64,000 nucleotides of DNA from Carboxylicivirga agarovorans (GTDB lineage Bacteria > Bacteroidota > Bacteroidia > Bacteroidales > Marinilabiliaceae), in NCBI RefSeq assembly GCF_050589845.1, contig NZ_JBNGPA010000020.1, positions 43,335-107,334 on the forward strand, in the 5' to 3' direction. Shown in pieces: positions 6,413 to 16,194 of the stretch. A program made the translations under genes and the position numbers. How positions within the stretch are numbered: position 1 is the stretch's first letter; each line of letters begins with the position of its first letter. The notes below the pieces were generated by a model, which was given only the letters and a program-made list of their open reading frames with translations, was not told where the DNA came from and made no database searches.

Positions 6413-8728
6413 CTAAAACCCCAAAGCATCCAGCATCCTGGCATTTAAGCGCCTGTTCTGTCCTTTAAACGGATGGCAATGTATATGAATGGCGGGATTA
6501 AAATTCATCTCTATGATTGAATAATTATCACTTGATGCAGGTACACTGATGTCATCGATCATCATATCCAGTCCGGTTACTTTTACATCCAGTGCCCTGG
6601 CGGCTTTAATGGCCAGCTGCTTGTATGATTCATGCACTTCATCCGTAAAATCGAGGCTATCTCCCCCCGTACTTATGTTTGAATTCTCACGCAGGAACAC
6701 TGTTTCCCCATCTGGGGGAACCGAGTCAAAACCAAGCCCCTGGGTTTCCAAAAACATGGCCTCCGCTTCTCCTTTGGCTATTTTTTCAAGAGGTGTTTTA
6801 TATCCTTTCCCCCGCAAAGGATCCTCATTCTTTACATCAATCAACTGACTGATGGTTAATTTGCCATCGCCCACCACATTCGCCGGAACACGGTGTAATA
6901 TGCCAACCAGTTCATCGTTAATAATAAACATACGGTATTCACGCCCACTTACAAACTGCTCAATAAGAATGGTATTGTCATGTTCAAAAGCCATATTAAC
7001 AGCCCGTACAAACATAGCTTCATCCTGGTTATCTTTTAAGATACTAATCCCCAGTCCAAAGTTGGTGGACTTTGGTTTAATGACTATCGATTTCTTTTTG
7101 TAGAAGCTAAAGCTTGCCAACGCCAGCTTATCATCCGTATATTCCTTTCCTGGTGGAGTGCTTATACCTGCGGTCTCAAGCACCTTCTTCGTCATTACCT
7201 TGTTTTCCATCAGTAAAATACTGGCGTAATTATCGAGTGATGTACGAGTGGCCTGCATCACATACTGTGTATTATTACCCCTGGACAACCTGACGAAGTT
7301 TTCACTCCTGTCCATTATATCAATAGCAACACCTCGTATTAAGGCATCCCGCAAAAGCAGCTGCGTTGACAACTCCATATCTTCAAGGCCATGGAAGTTA
7401 TAGGTTTTTTCTGAACTCTCATTCAGGTATACTTTTGCCTTCTGCAGATTCCAGTCTATGAAATTATCATCCCTTAATTCCTTTAGCATAACAACTGCTG
7501 GGCGGGATTCCTTATCATGAACCATGTTTTTCAGGACATTGAAACTTAATCGGTAATTATCATTCAACAGATGTCCGGTTGCTTCGTCGATCTCACCAAG
7601 CATATCTTTCAAGGCATCCTGCAAAAGAACAGCTTCATTGTTATCATCCATTATATGAGTACCTTCATCTAAAATACACGATGCAGCTTTTTCATGGTTG
7701 TAGTAGGCAATCATTTGAACCTCCTGGTCAAAAGCATGAGCTTCAGGCTTAATTAAACAATACAACAGAAACTGGTGTATGATACGAGCATGGTGAATAT
7801 CAACACCCGCCCTTACAAAGGGATTGAGATCGAGCATGCGAACTTCAAGATGAGAAATGGTTTTTCCTTCATCAAGCGATTTTAAGCGGATACTGGCGTA
7901 ATTCTCTTTGGCTTGTGATATAAGCCCATCGTCAATGGCTTTCTCTATACTTTTATGATAGCCTTCAAAAGTATTATAGTTAAGGCAAAGGTTTTCTTTA
8001 TTACGGTAGCCGCACATGCTGTTGCGCATTGAACCGGCATATTTCAAATGAAAAGTATCATCCTGCAACTGAGGCAATAAGTTAACGCATTCATTAACAT
8101 ACGAGCGATGCACTACCGGACTGTTACCCAACAGTGCTATTAAGAACCATCGGTAACGCTTAAAATTTCGCAAGGTCTTCAGATAGACCTGCTCACGAAA
8201 CTGATCATAGCTATATGCACTGTCGTCTGTTGAATCGTACATATGTTGTAAAACCTGCTCGTCAAAAGAGATATTAAAATGAACCCCTGATAAGAGTTGT
8301 TTTTTCCTGCCATAGTTTTTAGATAGATAGACCCGGTATTGCTCCATGTCAGAGCCTTCAGCATCGAACTTCGCTATTGGGATATCTTCATCTGCGCAGG
8401 GTAACTTGGGTGGTGCGCTTTGTGGCCAAAGCAGTTCATTATCCAACTTAAGACTTACCTCATCGTGTAAGGTTTCCAGAAAGCCCAATGCTTCTTCTAC
8501 ACTATGTCGCACAGGTGTTATCAGCTCTATCTGGCTCTCGGAGAAATCAGTGGTAATATAAGGATGCTCACGTTTGTTGCCAAAAATCTCGGGGTGAGGC
8601 GTTTGAGCAAGGTTACCTTGCAAATCAACACGAACATTTTCTTTCTCAAATCCAAATCCGCCTTGTAACAGATAAGGGTTAATATGCTTATTTATAATGT
8701 GATCAATATTAATACAATCGTTCTCCAT
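6413..8728 (-). CDS. gshF: Bifunctional glutamate-cysteine ligase / glutathione synthetase GshF
   Basis: Makes glutathione in two ATP-dependent steps on one chain. The N-terminal half (to about 490) is a GshA-like ligase: GGFGFEKENVRV near 22, SESQIELITPV near 64, and WPQSAPP near 102. The C-terminal part (about 490-771) is an ATP-grasp domain: VIKPKSTNFGLGIS, IEQFVSGREYRMFIIND, and the metal-binding end IIEMNFNPAIHIH. The 771 residues are as expected for the fusion. Its start overlaps the end of the MATE gene by 20 bases, so they are co-transcribed. Glutathione made here could serve the KefC-type system at 43368-45835 in this window. Confidence 0.95.
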   Translation of the reverse strand: MENDCINIDHIINKHINPYLLQGGFGFEKENVRVDLQGNLAQTPHPEIFGNKREHPYITTDFSESQIELITPVRHSVEEALGFLETLHDEVSLKLDNELLWPQSAPPKLPCADEDIPIAKFDAEGSDMEQYRVYLSKNYGRKKQLLSGVHFNISFDEQVLQHMYDSTDDSAYSYDQFREQVYLKTLRNFKRYRWFLIALLGNSPVVHRSYVNECVNLLPQLQDDTFHLKYAGSMRNSMCGYRNKENLCLNYNTFEGYHKSIEKAIDDGLISQAKENYASIRLKSLDEGKTISHLEVRMLDLNPFVRAGVDIHHARIIHQFLLYCLIKPEAHAFDQEVQMIAYYNHEKAASCILDEGTHIMDDNNEAVLLQDALKDMLGEIDEATGHLLNDNYRLSFNVLKNMVHDKESRPAVVMLKELRDDNFIDWNLQKAKVYLNESSEKTYNFHGLEDMELSTQLLLRDALIRGVAIDIMDRSENFVRLSRGNNTQYVMQATRTSLDNYASILLMENKVMTKKVLETAGISTPPGKEYTDDKLALASFSFYKKKSIVIKPKSTNFGLGISILKDNQDEAMFVRAVNMAFEHDNTILIEQFVSGREYRMFIINDELVGILHRVPANVVGDGKLTISQLIDVKNEDPLRGKGYKTPLEKIAKGEAEAMFLETQGLGFDSVPPDGETVFLRENSNISTGGDSLDFTDEVHESYKQLAIKAARALDVKVTGLDMMIDDISVPASSDNYSIIEMNFNPAIHIHCHPFKGQNRRLNARMLDALGF

Positions 8729-10055
8729 AATTAAGCTTTTTTTGCCATTTAAAGTTTAGGTAGTAATAAGCAGACGTTACTAAAATACCTCGAAAAAAGG
8801 TACTGATAAAAATAGCATACCAAATGCCATCCACGCCATAGCGATGTGGCTGTGACAGCCAGATTGCCATTGGCACACGTACAACCGTCATAATGATATT
8901 AATGGTAGCCGGATAACGGGTTTTACCAATTCCGTTGATAACACCCGAACCGATCATTTCAATGCTCATAAATACTTGTGACAAGCCAACAATGCGCAAG
9001 TATGATGCTCCAATAGTCACCGTTTCAGGATCCTGCACAAACCATCGTACCATCTCCTCGGCGAACGTGACAAAAAGCACCGTCATTAATGTACCGATAG
9101 CTATGGCGAGTACTAATCCGGACTTATAGCCCCTGTTGACACGTTCATATATTTTTGCGCCAAAGTTCTGACCGGTAAATGACATAATGGCACCGTTTAA
9201 TCCACCAACTGTCATAAAGGTCATTGCCTCGATTTGCAAGCCTATTTTTTGTGCGGCAATGGCGTCACTTCCGAAGCCAGCTACAATTTTGGCCATTATA
9301 ATGGCAATCACTGAGAATATCATGTACTGAACCGATGGAGGCATTCCCAACCTGGCCAGTTTTATGGTTTGCTGAAGCGATAGTTTCCATTGCCTGCTGA
9401 CACCTAAAAACAAACGCCAGCGCTGAGAAACAAAGATAAATACAGCCACAAACTGGGCAATAAGCGTTGCCAGTGCAGCCCCGGTAACCCCCAGATCTAA
9501 AACAAAGATCAGCAGCGGGTCCAGAATAATATTTATAATTACCCCTATCAATGTGATCTGAAATGGCTTGCGCGAATCACCTCTTGCATTGCTATTACCG
9601 GTAAAAAGACGGGTTGTAAACACAAAAAACAAACCCAGGGAAGCCAATCTCAGGTAGCCATGTGCCATGGTTTCTGTTTGTGCGTTATTTAACTCAAAAA
9701 AACCTATTAGCTGAACATAGCCCAGTTGAACAACACTCAGGTACAATAGGGTTAGAATAAAAACACCCGCCAGGGCATTAATAGCTATCTGCTTAGCTTT
9801 GTCTTCGTTTTTATCACCAATGGCATGTGATACGGCAATATTATTGCCAACCATCACAATAGATGCGAATGCCCATCCCAAATGAAGAAAGAAACCTGAA
9901 GTACCAACCGCTGCTACCGCTTCTGAACCAAGTTTACCAACCCATAGCATATCGGTGAAATTATAGGCAAATTGCATAAATGAGGAGCCTATAATAGGGA
10001 TTGCCAACTTTATAATATTGGAAAGAACGGGACCTTGTGTTAAATCTTTTTGCAT
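8709..10055 (-). CDS. MATE family efflux transporter
   Basis: Inner-membrane Na+ or H+-coupled multidrug exporter of the MATE family, 448 residues with about 12 hydrophobic segments in two similar halves. The start LTQGPVLSNIIKLAIPIIGS, the FTDMLWVGKLG segment after helix 1, and GNSNARGDSRKPFQI in the middle are typical. It overlaps gshF by 20 bases, so a role in exporting a thiol- or glutathione-related compound is conceivable but not shown. The substrate cannot be read from sequence. Confidence 0.93.
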   Translation of the reverse strand: MQKDLTQGPVLSNIIKLAIPIIGSSFMQFAYNFTDMLWVGKLGSEAVAAVGTSGFFLHLGWAFASIVMVGNNIAVSHAIGDKNEDKAKQIAINALAGVFILTLLYLSVVQLGYVQLIGFFELNNAQTETMAHGYLRLASLGLFFVFTTRLFTGNSNARGDSRKPFQITLIGVIINIILDPLLIFVLDLGVTGAALATLIAQFVAVFIFVSQRWRLFLGVSRQWKLSLQQTIKLARLGMPPSVQYMIFSVIAIIMAKIVAGFGSDAIAAQKIGLQIEAMTFMTVGGLNGAIMSFTGQNFGAKIYERVNRGYKSGLVLAIAIGTLMTVLFVTFAEEMVRWFVQDPETVTIGASYLRIVGLSQVFMSIEMIGSGVINGIGKTRYPATINIIMTVVRVPMAIWLSQPHRYGVDGIWYAIFISTFFRGILVTSAYYYLNFKWQKKLNYGERLY

Positions 10056-10155
10056 AGTAAAATTGTCAGCAATCTATTCGGGACACTGTTTGAACCATAA
10101 TGGTGCCACAATTGAATAAAAACAGTATTTTAACATCTTATTAAGACGATCTCTG

Positions 10156-10563
10156 CTATTTATTATCCTTAAAGTGCTCCATATCATTTAAATGGAGATC
10201 AAGGGCACGAACCGATATCTTTATTTCCCAACCTGACAGAAGCAGGGATATAATCAGCAACAGCAAGCCTAAACCAAAAGCATAAGCTGCCGGCTCAAAC
10301 ACTTCAACATAGATCAGAAACATGGATAAAACGCAAAACATTAAACTGGCAACACCCAACAATTGCATGTTTTTAATCAGGTAAAGCCTTTTACGCAGGT
10401 TGATTATCTGGTCGAGCAATACCTGGTCAGGATTAGCCTTCAGCTTTTCATACAACTGACGAACCAGGGCGGCATACCCCAAAAATCGATTGGTATAGGC
10501 TAAGAGAATTAATGAAACAGCAGAAAATAATAAGGCAGGCGTTGTTAATGTTAAGGCTTCCAT
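10156..10563 (-). CDS. DUF2721 family membrane protein
   Basis: Unknown function; 135 residues with three hydrophobic segments. The opening TLTTPALLFSAVSLILLAYT and FLGYAALVRQL are the DUF2721 hallmark. The long central segment with basic LRKRLYL leads into two further helices, and the tail EIKISVRALDLHLNDME is polar. The start at 10563 (MEALTLTTP) is preferred because the family begins there; an in-frame ATG 36 bases upstream would add a Cys-rich dozen residues without family support. It lies between the HAD gene and the MATE gene on the same strand with gaps of about 70-100 bases, so it may share a transcript. Confidence 0.8.
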   Translation of the reverse strand: MEALTLTTPALLFSAVSLILLAYTNRFLGYAALVRQLYEKLKANPDQVLLDQIINLRKRLYLIKNMQLLGVASLMFCVLSMFLIYVEVFEPAAYAFGLGLLLLIISLLLSGWEIKISVRALDLHLNDMEHFKDNK

Positions 10564-10635
10564 ATACTTTTTATTGCAACAACCTGTCAAATCCTGCATT
10601 GTTCGATGGCAGGCTGTGTTTTAACAAAGTTTAAG

Positions 10636-11331
10636 CTAAAGCATGGGCATAAGCTCCCATATGGATTGCCTTTCACAGAATCTGACTGAATTGATCTTTT
10701 CAGTTACCACCTCATGCTGCCAGGTGGTATGAAACGGTATATGCACACCCCATCCTCCTATTTCAAGGACCGGTAAAATATCTGACTTTAACGAATTCCC
10801 AACCATCAATAGCTCAGAAGCCTCTATATCAAGATGCTTTAGCAGTGACTGGTATGCTTCAGGCGTTTTATCGCTCATCACCTCAATATGGTGAAAGTAT
10901 TGTAAGAGCCCCGACTTCTTTAATTTACGCTCCTGATCGAGCAAATCTCCTTTTGTAGCTACAATCAGCTTGTACTTACGCGCAAGCTGCTGTAATACAT
11001 CCTCTACCCCGTCCAGGAGCTCAACGGGCTTGTTAAGCATTTCTTTACCAATCTCAATGATGGCATTGGTCTGTCGTGCGCTTGTCTGAAAACCGGATAT
11101 TAAATTGGCTGTTTCGATCAGTGAAAGCATAAAGCCTTTAATGCCATAGCCATACATTGGCATATTCTCCATTTCCACATCAAATAGTATGCGAAGCACT
11201 TCATCCTGTGGTGCATATGCACTCATCAAGTCCACAAACTTCAGTTCTGCTTCCCTGAAAAATGTTTCATTCACCCATAGTGTATCATCCGCATCAAATG
11301 CTATAACCTGAATTCCGTTAATCTTTTCCAC
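10636..11331 (-). CDS. HAD family phosphohydrolase
   Basis: Haloacid dehalogenase-like phosphatase, 231 residues. The nucleophile motif is FDADDTLW at 13-20 (Asp14 and Asp16), followed by a helical C1 cap. Motif II is ATKGD (T/S position ATKGD near 121), motif III the Lys in SDKTPEAY, and motif IV VGNSLKSDILP near 178. FDADDTLW recalls the YjjG/PpaX-like group acting on small phosphorylated metabolites or nucleotides. Substrate is unknown. An exact -7 box TATCTTTG lies on the minus strand at 11381-11374, 43 bases upstream of the ATG, without a clear -33 partner. Confidence 0.85.
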   Translation of the reverse strand: MEKINGIQVIAFDADDTLWVNETFFREAELKFVDLMSAYAPQDEVLRILFDVEMENMPMYGYGIKGFMLSLIETANLISGFQTSARQTNAIIEIGKEMLNKPVELLDGVEDVLQQLARKYKLIVATKGDLLDQERKLKKSGLLQYFHHIEVMSDKTPEAYQSLLKHLDIEASELLMVGNSLKSDILPVLEIGGWGVHIPFHTTWQHEVVTEKINSVRFCERQSIWELMPML

Positions 11332-11450
11332 TACTATTTATAAAATTAAATAAAGCACCATACTACAACTCTGCAAAGATATTGATAAGAACCAACTATT
11401 TGTCATCGGAAGAATTTAAAGATTTTAAGTATAAAAGTGCCTTGTGTTAT

Positions 11451-11458
11451 TACTTTTG
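11451..11458 (+). promoter_or_regulatory. -7 box candidate for the SUI1-like gene
   Basis: TACTTTTG is an exact TAnnTTTG box; no good -33 element is seen. Transcription starting near 11465 would exclude the in-frame ATG at 11437 and supports the start at 11476. Confidence 0.3.
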
Positions 11459-11475
11459 TAAAAAAAACCAGAACA

Positions 11476-11826
11476 ATGGCTAAAAAGAAAAAATGGAAAA
11501 ACCTGGATGGCGTTGTCTTTTCAACCAATCAGGATTTTGACTATCAATATAATGAAGATGAGCAGGATGAAACCTTAGCGGCCAATGAACAGGATTTAAG
11601 GGTGATGCTGGATAAAAAACAACGGGGTGGTAAAAAAGTCACACTCGTGACAGGCTTTGTTGGTCATGAAGATGACCTGAAAGACCTGGGAAAATTCCTT
11701 AAGAGCAAGTGCGGCGTAGGTGGTTCTGCCAAAAATGGTGAGATACTGATACAAGGTGACTTCAGAGATAAGGTGGTTGACTTACTTAAGGCTGATGGCT
11801 ATAGGGTGAAGAAATCAGGTGGATGA
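11476..11826 (+). CDS. yciH: SUI1/eIF1-like translation initiation factor (YciH type)
   Basis: Small ribosome-associated factor of the eIF1/SUI1 fold. The start at 11476 gives 116 residues, beginning AKKKKWKNLDGVVFST. The C-terminal half has the SUI1 domain: KKVTLVTGF, then LGKFLKSKCGVGGSAKNGEI and IQGDFRDKVVDLL. In E. coli YciH affects start-site fidelity; the role in Bacteroidota is not established. A longer frame from 11437 is unlikely because it would run through the -7 box. It is monocistronic, facing the metal-efflux operon across a shared terminator. Confidence 0.9.
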   Translation: MAKKKKWKNLDGVVFSTNQDFDYQYNEDEQDETLAANEQDLRVMLDKKQRGGKKVTLVTGFVGHEDDLKDLGKFLKSKCGVGGSAKNGEILIQGDFRDKVVDLLKADGYRVKKSGG

Positions 11827-11852
11827 TAATGAGTCGGCTTGTAAAAAAATAA

Positions 11853-11889
11853 CCCGCAGATAACCCTTCTTTAAAACTTTATCTGCGGG
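11853..11889. terminator. Bidirectional terminator between yciH and the efflux operon
   Basis: CCCGCAGATAA (11853-11863) pairs with TTATCTGCGGG (11879-11889), an 11-bp perfect stem with a 15-base loop. T-rich runs follow on the plus strand and on the minus strand (ATTTTTTTAC), so it can stop both convergent units. Confidence 0.8.
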
Positions 11890-11897
11890 ATTTTCTT

Positions 11898-13079
11898 TTA
11901 ATAAATCTGGAATGCCATCATTTGAGCATAACTTAATTGAGATTCCAGCTCGGCATTAAGAGCATTTTCAATTGTCGTGTAATATATTGATTGTTCCATC
12001 ATATATTCAAGAATAGTAATCTGACCTGCCTCCAAAGCTGTTTCCAGTATGGTGACATTATTCATTGTCTTCAACGATTGTCGATAATTACCTGCAACAA
12101 TTTGCCTGTTTTTCGTTTTAGCATATAAAGCTTTTAATCCATGATATAGCTGCAAGCGTTTGTCTTCCAACTCATTTTCAATAGCTATTGTGTTTAACTT
12201 AGCTTGTTTGACCGTATTTTTATTTTCCCAAAGAGGTATTGTCAATCCAACATTCACCCCTTTGAATTTATCAATCTCATCACTTTCCGAACTATAGCCA
12301 CCTGTTAGTTTAGGCAAACTCAAAGCTTTATTAAGTTTCTCCCTGTAACGGTTGGCATCCACACCTTCCTGCAAACTTTGAATCTCAGGAATAATGTCAG
12401 CATTAGCATTAAACCAATCATCAAAATCAGTTGGTAAAATTAACAAGGGCCAATTAACGAAAGTTATTTCAAGCTGCTTACCTCCATTAAGACTTTGTAA
12501 GCGCTCATTCAACAATTCATATTCCGACCTTAGCTCAGCTAATTTATTCTGTGCATTTAACAAATTGATATCAGCCTTATTTCGTTCGAGAATATTAGCA
12601 TCTCCCTCATCAAACTTTGCATGAAAAGCCCTGGCTATCGTTTCAGCATGCTTAAGGCGTTGAGAATATTCCTGTATTAAAGCTTCCTGAAAAATTAAAC
12701 GAAACAGTATACACTGAGCATCCAGCATAACAATGTTATAAGCATTTAAATAATCACGTTCAGCCTTCTCACTCATACTTTCTGTCATCTGCTTCCGATA
12801 ACGATAAGCTGTAGGGAAATCAAAGCTCTGTCGTATATGAAACTCCTGCTTATTTCCTGCCTGACTTTTGTTTCCCCACTGATATATATATTCTACCTGT
12901 GGATTTGACGGGTTTAAACCAGTTTTATTTTTTAATACAATGGCATCAGTCTGAGCCCTTAATGATTTTAATGAATAGTTGTTTTGCTCAATAGATTCCA
13001 GAATTTCAGGAATAGTACTCTGAGCACCTACCACCATTGAAAAACATGAACAGGCAATTACAAGAACTATTTTTTTCAT
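11898..13079 (-). CDS. Outer-membrane efflux channel, TolC/CzcC family
   Basis: Outer-membrane and periplasmic duct of a tripartite metal efflux pump. The signal peptide is 1-20 (KIVLVIACSCFSMVVGAQS), followed by two outer-membrane efflux repeats rich in long helices. At 393 residues it is slightly shorter than usual for CzcC/CusC relatives. Its start overlaps the end of the RND gene by four bases, so it is translationally coupled as the last gene of the operon and followed by a terminator. Confidence 0.88.
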   Translation of the reverse strand: MKKIVLVIACSCFSMVVGAQSTIPEILESIEQNNYSLKSLRAQTDAIVLKNKTGLNPSNPQVEYIYQWGNKSQAGNKQEFHIRQSFDFPTAYRYRKQMTESMSEKAERDYLNAYNIVMLDAQCILFRLIFQEALIQEYSQRLKHAETIARAFHAKFDEGDANILERNKADINLLNAQNKLAELRSEYELLNERLQSLNGGKQLEITFVNWPLLILPTDFDDWFNANADIIPEIQSLQEGVDANRYREKLNKALSLPKLTGGYSSESDEIDKFKGVNVGLTIPLWENKNTVKQAKLNTIAIENELEDKRLQLYHGLKALYAKTKNRQIVAGNYRQSLKTMNNVTILETALEAGQITILEYMMEQSIYYTTIENALNAELESQLSYAQMMAFQIY

Positions 13080-16000
13080 GATTCACCTCCTTTCATCGAA
13101 CGGTTACTTTTCTTATGTATCAATGCGTAAACAATAGGAATTACATACATATTTAACAATGTGGAACTTAGCAATCCTCCAAGAATTACTTTAGCCATCG
13201 GGCTTTGTATTTCATTACCTGGTTGGTCTCCCTTTAAGGCCAGTGGAATTAATGCCAGTGCTGCCGTAAGAGCTGTCATTAAAATCGGATTCAGACGGTC
13301 GACCGAGCCTTTTACAATCACATCCTTAATAGTTAAGTCATTTTTTGATAATGACATATAATTGGAAACCAGTAAAATACCATTTCTTGTTGCAATACCA
13401 AAGAGCGTAATAAAACCTATTATAGCAGGTATACTGATTATTCCGGATGTCAACTTAATGGCAAATACACCTCCAATGAGAGCCAGGGGTAAATTCAGCA
13501 ATATGATACCTGCCAGCCTCGTATTTTTAAACTCCTGGTACAGCAACAGGAAAATGATACAAATCGCCAGAACAGATGTTAGCAGTAATGTTTGTGAAGC
13601 TTTGGCTTCACTCTCAAACTGACCTCCATATTCTATCCGATATCCATCTGGTAAATTTAGGTTTTCACGAGCCGATTTTTTAATGTCATTCACAACACTG
13701 CGCAAATCACGCTGCGCCACATTGGCGGAGACAACAAGCTTACGTTGCACGTTTTCACGACTAACCATACCCGGACCTGCAGCAGAAGCTATTGTAGCGA
13801 CTTCTTCAAGCGGTATTTTTTTACCATCCCCGGTATCGATCAGCGCTTTTTTCAAACCTTCAATGGAGTTGGTATAATCATGATTAAAACGGAGCAACAG
13901 ATCAAAACTTTTTTGTCCTTCATAAATATCGGCCAGCTTTTCACCGGCAAATGCCACATCAATAAATTCATTGAATTCATTCATGCTAATGCCATAAGAA
14001 GCCAGTTTAATACGGTCTGCCTTTATTTGAATTTGAGGAATTTCGGTTTGTTGCTCTACATTTACATCAACCAATCCATCTATATCAGCAATAGCAGCTT
14101 TTAACTGATTACCAAGCGTATAAAGCTGACTAAGATCCTGCCCGAAAATTTTAATAGCAATATTTGCTCTTGTACCTGACAACATATGATCAATACGATG
14201 CCCTAAAGGTTGTCCTACTGTTACAGCGATACCCGGCACATTCGCCAGCTTATGACGAACATCTTCCATAAACGCGTCCTGGTCACGTTTGTCCAACACA
14301 AAGTTCACATCAATCTCCGCACTGTTTGTTGTTTGCGAATGCTCATCCAGTTCACCGCGACCTGTACGACGTGCTGTACCAGTCACTTCAGGAATGGTCA
14401 GCAACTCCTGTTCAATCAATTTTCCAAGCTGGTTACTCTCTTCCAGCGAAACCCCAGCTTGACTAACAGCAGATATAGTTAATGCTCCTTCATTAAATTG
14501 GGGCAAAAAACTCCGTCCCATTGTGCTCATAACACCAACAGCCACAGTAAATAAAATCAGGCTTCCCACAAGAAATCCATTTTTATGGCGAAGTGCCCAA
14601 TCCAGTGAAGTTGAATAATATTTTTGTAAAAAACTTACCAAACGGTTCTCCTTTTCTTTCTTTGCCAAATACCTTTCATCAGACAACAGTAAACGACATA
14701 ACAAAGGTGTTATGGTCATTGCAATGATAAGTGACATAAAAAGCGAGACGATGTAGGCAATACCCAAAGGCCTTAACATACGTCCTTCCATTCCTGATAA
14801 AAAGAACAATGGAATAAAGGCAACAATAATGATTAACGTTGCATTTAATATAGAAGCCCTTATTTCCTTAGAAGCTTCGTAAACAACAGAGATGGACGAT
14901 ATTCGTTTACTAACGGGCAGTTGATAATTCTGTCGCAGGCGTTTATACACATTCTCAACATCAATAATTGCATCATCTACAAGTGAACCAATTGCAATGG
15001 CCATACCCCCCAGGCTCATTGTATTGATGTTCAGATCAAGATATTTTAAGGTAATAACAGCTCCCAAGAGGGAAAGCGGAATAGCCAATAAGGAAATAAT
15101 TGTCGTACGAAAGCTGCCCAAAAAGATAAACAGTATTACAACAACAAAAATACCCCCTTCTATTAATGCGCGCTGAACATTATTAACTGATGTTTCAATA
15201 AAATCAGCCTGACGGAATATTGTTGTGTCAAGCTTTACATCAGGAGGCAATGTTTCTTTCAACTCAGCTAGATTCTCTTCAATCCGCCTTGTTAGATCAA
15301 GTGTATTGGTATTGGGCTGCTTTGAAATAGATAGTATGACCGCTGAGGATGCATTTTGTGAAGCATACCCCATTTTAACAACCGGTTCAACAACAACCTC
15401 AGCCACATCGTGTACATATATTGCTTGTCCCTTGTTATGTTTAACCAATGAATATCCCAACAATTCGATATCAGAACTGCGCCCCAGACCACGTACTACA
15501 TACTCATTTCCGAATTCACGAATAACACCACCTGTGCTGTTCTGGCTCAAGCCCTTACATATATTACTCAATTCTTCCAATGAAACATTATAGTTCATCA
15601 TCTTTTGTGGGTCGGCCAGCACCTTGTATTGTTTAAAATCACCACCAATAATAGTAACCTGTGACACTCCTCCTGTTGCCAGTAACAGTGGCTTTACCTG
15701 CCAGTCGGCCAGGGTACGTAAGGTCATATTATCGGTACTGTCGGCCTGTAAACCAACAAACAATACCTCTCCCATCACACTCGACTGGGGTGCCAAAACT
15801 GGCTGCGAAATGCCTAAAGGCATTTTTCCGGCCAGTGTCACCAGCTTCTCACTTACTATCTGACGGGCACGAAAAACATCAGTCCCCCAATCAAACTCCA
15901 CCCATACAAATGAGAAACCATGTGAGCTGGCAGAACGTACCCTTCGTACATCTGTTGCTCCGTTAACTGCTGTTTCGATGGGAAAGGTAACAAGACGCTC

Positions 16001-16183
16001 TACTTCTTCTGTTGCCATTCCATGAGCATCGGTCATAACCACAACCGTTGGTGCTGTTAAATCAGGAAAAACGTCGACATCCATCTCTCCAGCCGTATAA
16101 ATCCCGGCAAGCATCAGCGCAACCGCTCCTAATAAAACTATCAGTTTATTATGAAGTGAAAATTTAATAATTGAATCTAACAT
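13076..16183 (-). CDS. Heavy-metal efflux RND transporter, CusA/CzcA family
   Basis: Inner-membrane proton-driven pump that exports divalent or monovalent metal ions through the periplasmic duct. It has 1035 residues with 12 membrane helices in the standard 1+5 and 1+5 layout and large periplasmic loops. Family signs: VDVFPDLTAPTVVVMTDAHG near 35, and the transmembrane segment AIGSLVDDAIIDVENVYK with several acidic residues used for proton relay. Metal specificity is uncertain: the helix-4 motif is neither the plain CzcA nor the plain CusA form. The histidine-rich neighbours favour Zn, Co or Ni over Cu. Confidence 0.93.
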   Translation of the reverse strand: MLDSIIKFSLHNKLIVLLGAVALMLAGIYTAGEMDVDVFPDLTAPTVVVMTDAHGMATEEVERLVTFPIETAVNGATDVRRVRSASSHGFSFVWVEFDWGTDVFRARQIVSEKLVTLAGKMPLGISQPVLAPQSSVMGEVLFVGLQADSTDNMTLRTLADWQVKPLLLATGGVSQVTIIGGDFKQYKVLADPQKMMNYNVSLEELSNICKGLSQNSTGGVIREFGNEYVVRGLGRSSDIELLGYSLVKHNKGQAIYVHDVAEVVVEPVVKMGYASQNASSAVILSISKQPNTNTLDLTRRIEENLAELKETLPPDVKLDTTIFRQADFIETSVNNVQRALIEGGIFVVVILFIFLGSFRTTIISLLAIPLSLLGAVITLKYLDLNINTMSLGGMAIAIGSLVDDAIIDVENVYKRLRQNYQLPVSKRISSISVVYEASKEIRASILNATLIIIVAFIPLFFLSGMEGRMLRPLGIAYIVSLFMSLIIAMTITPLLCRLLLSDERYLAKKEKENRLVSFLQKYYSTSLDWALRHKNGFLVGSLILFTVAVGVMSTMGRSFLPQFNEGALTISAVSQAGVSLEESNQLGKLIEQELLTIPEVTGTARRTGRGELDEHSQTTNSAEIDVNFVLDKRDQDAFMEDVRHKLANVPGIAVTVGQPLGHRIDHMLSGTRANIAIKIFGQDLSQLYTLGNQLKAAIADIDGLVDVNVEQQTEIPQIQIKADRIKLASYGISMNEFNEFIDVAFAGEKLADIYEGQKSFDLLLRFNHDYTNSIEGLKKALIDTGDGKKIPLEEVATIASAAGPGMVSRENVQRKLVVSANVAQRDLRSVVNDIKKSARENLNLPDGYRIEYGGQFESEAKASQTLLLTSVLAICIIFLLLYQEFKNTRLAGIILLNLPLALIGGVFAIKLTSGIISIPAIIGFITLFGIATRNGILLVSNYMSLSKNDLTIKDVIVKGSVDRLNPILMTALTAALALIPLALKGDQPGNEIQSPMAKVILGGLLSSTLLNMYVIPIVYALIHKKSNRSMKGGES

Positions 16184-16194
16184 ATCTTCACCTC

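Noticed and set aside
10564..10599. Upstream start for the DUF2721 gene
   Set aside because: Adds a Cys-rich dozen residues not typical of the family; the conserved region begins at the ATG at 10563.
13745..14104. Plus-strand frames opposite the RND gene
   Set aside because: They are antisense shadows of a well-conserved 1035-residue transporter.
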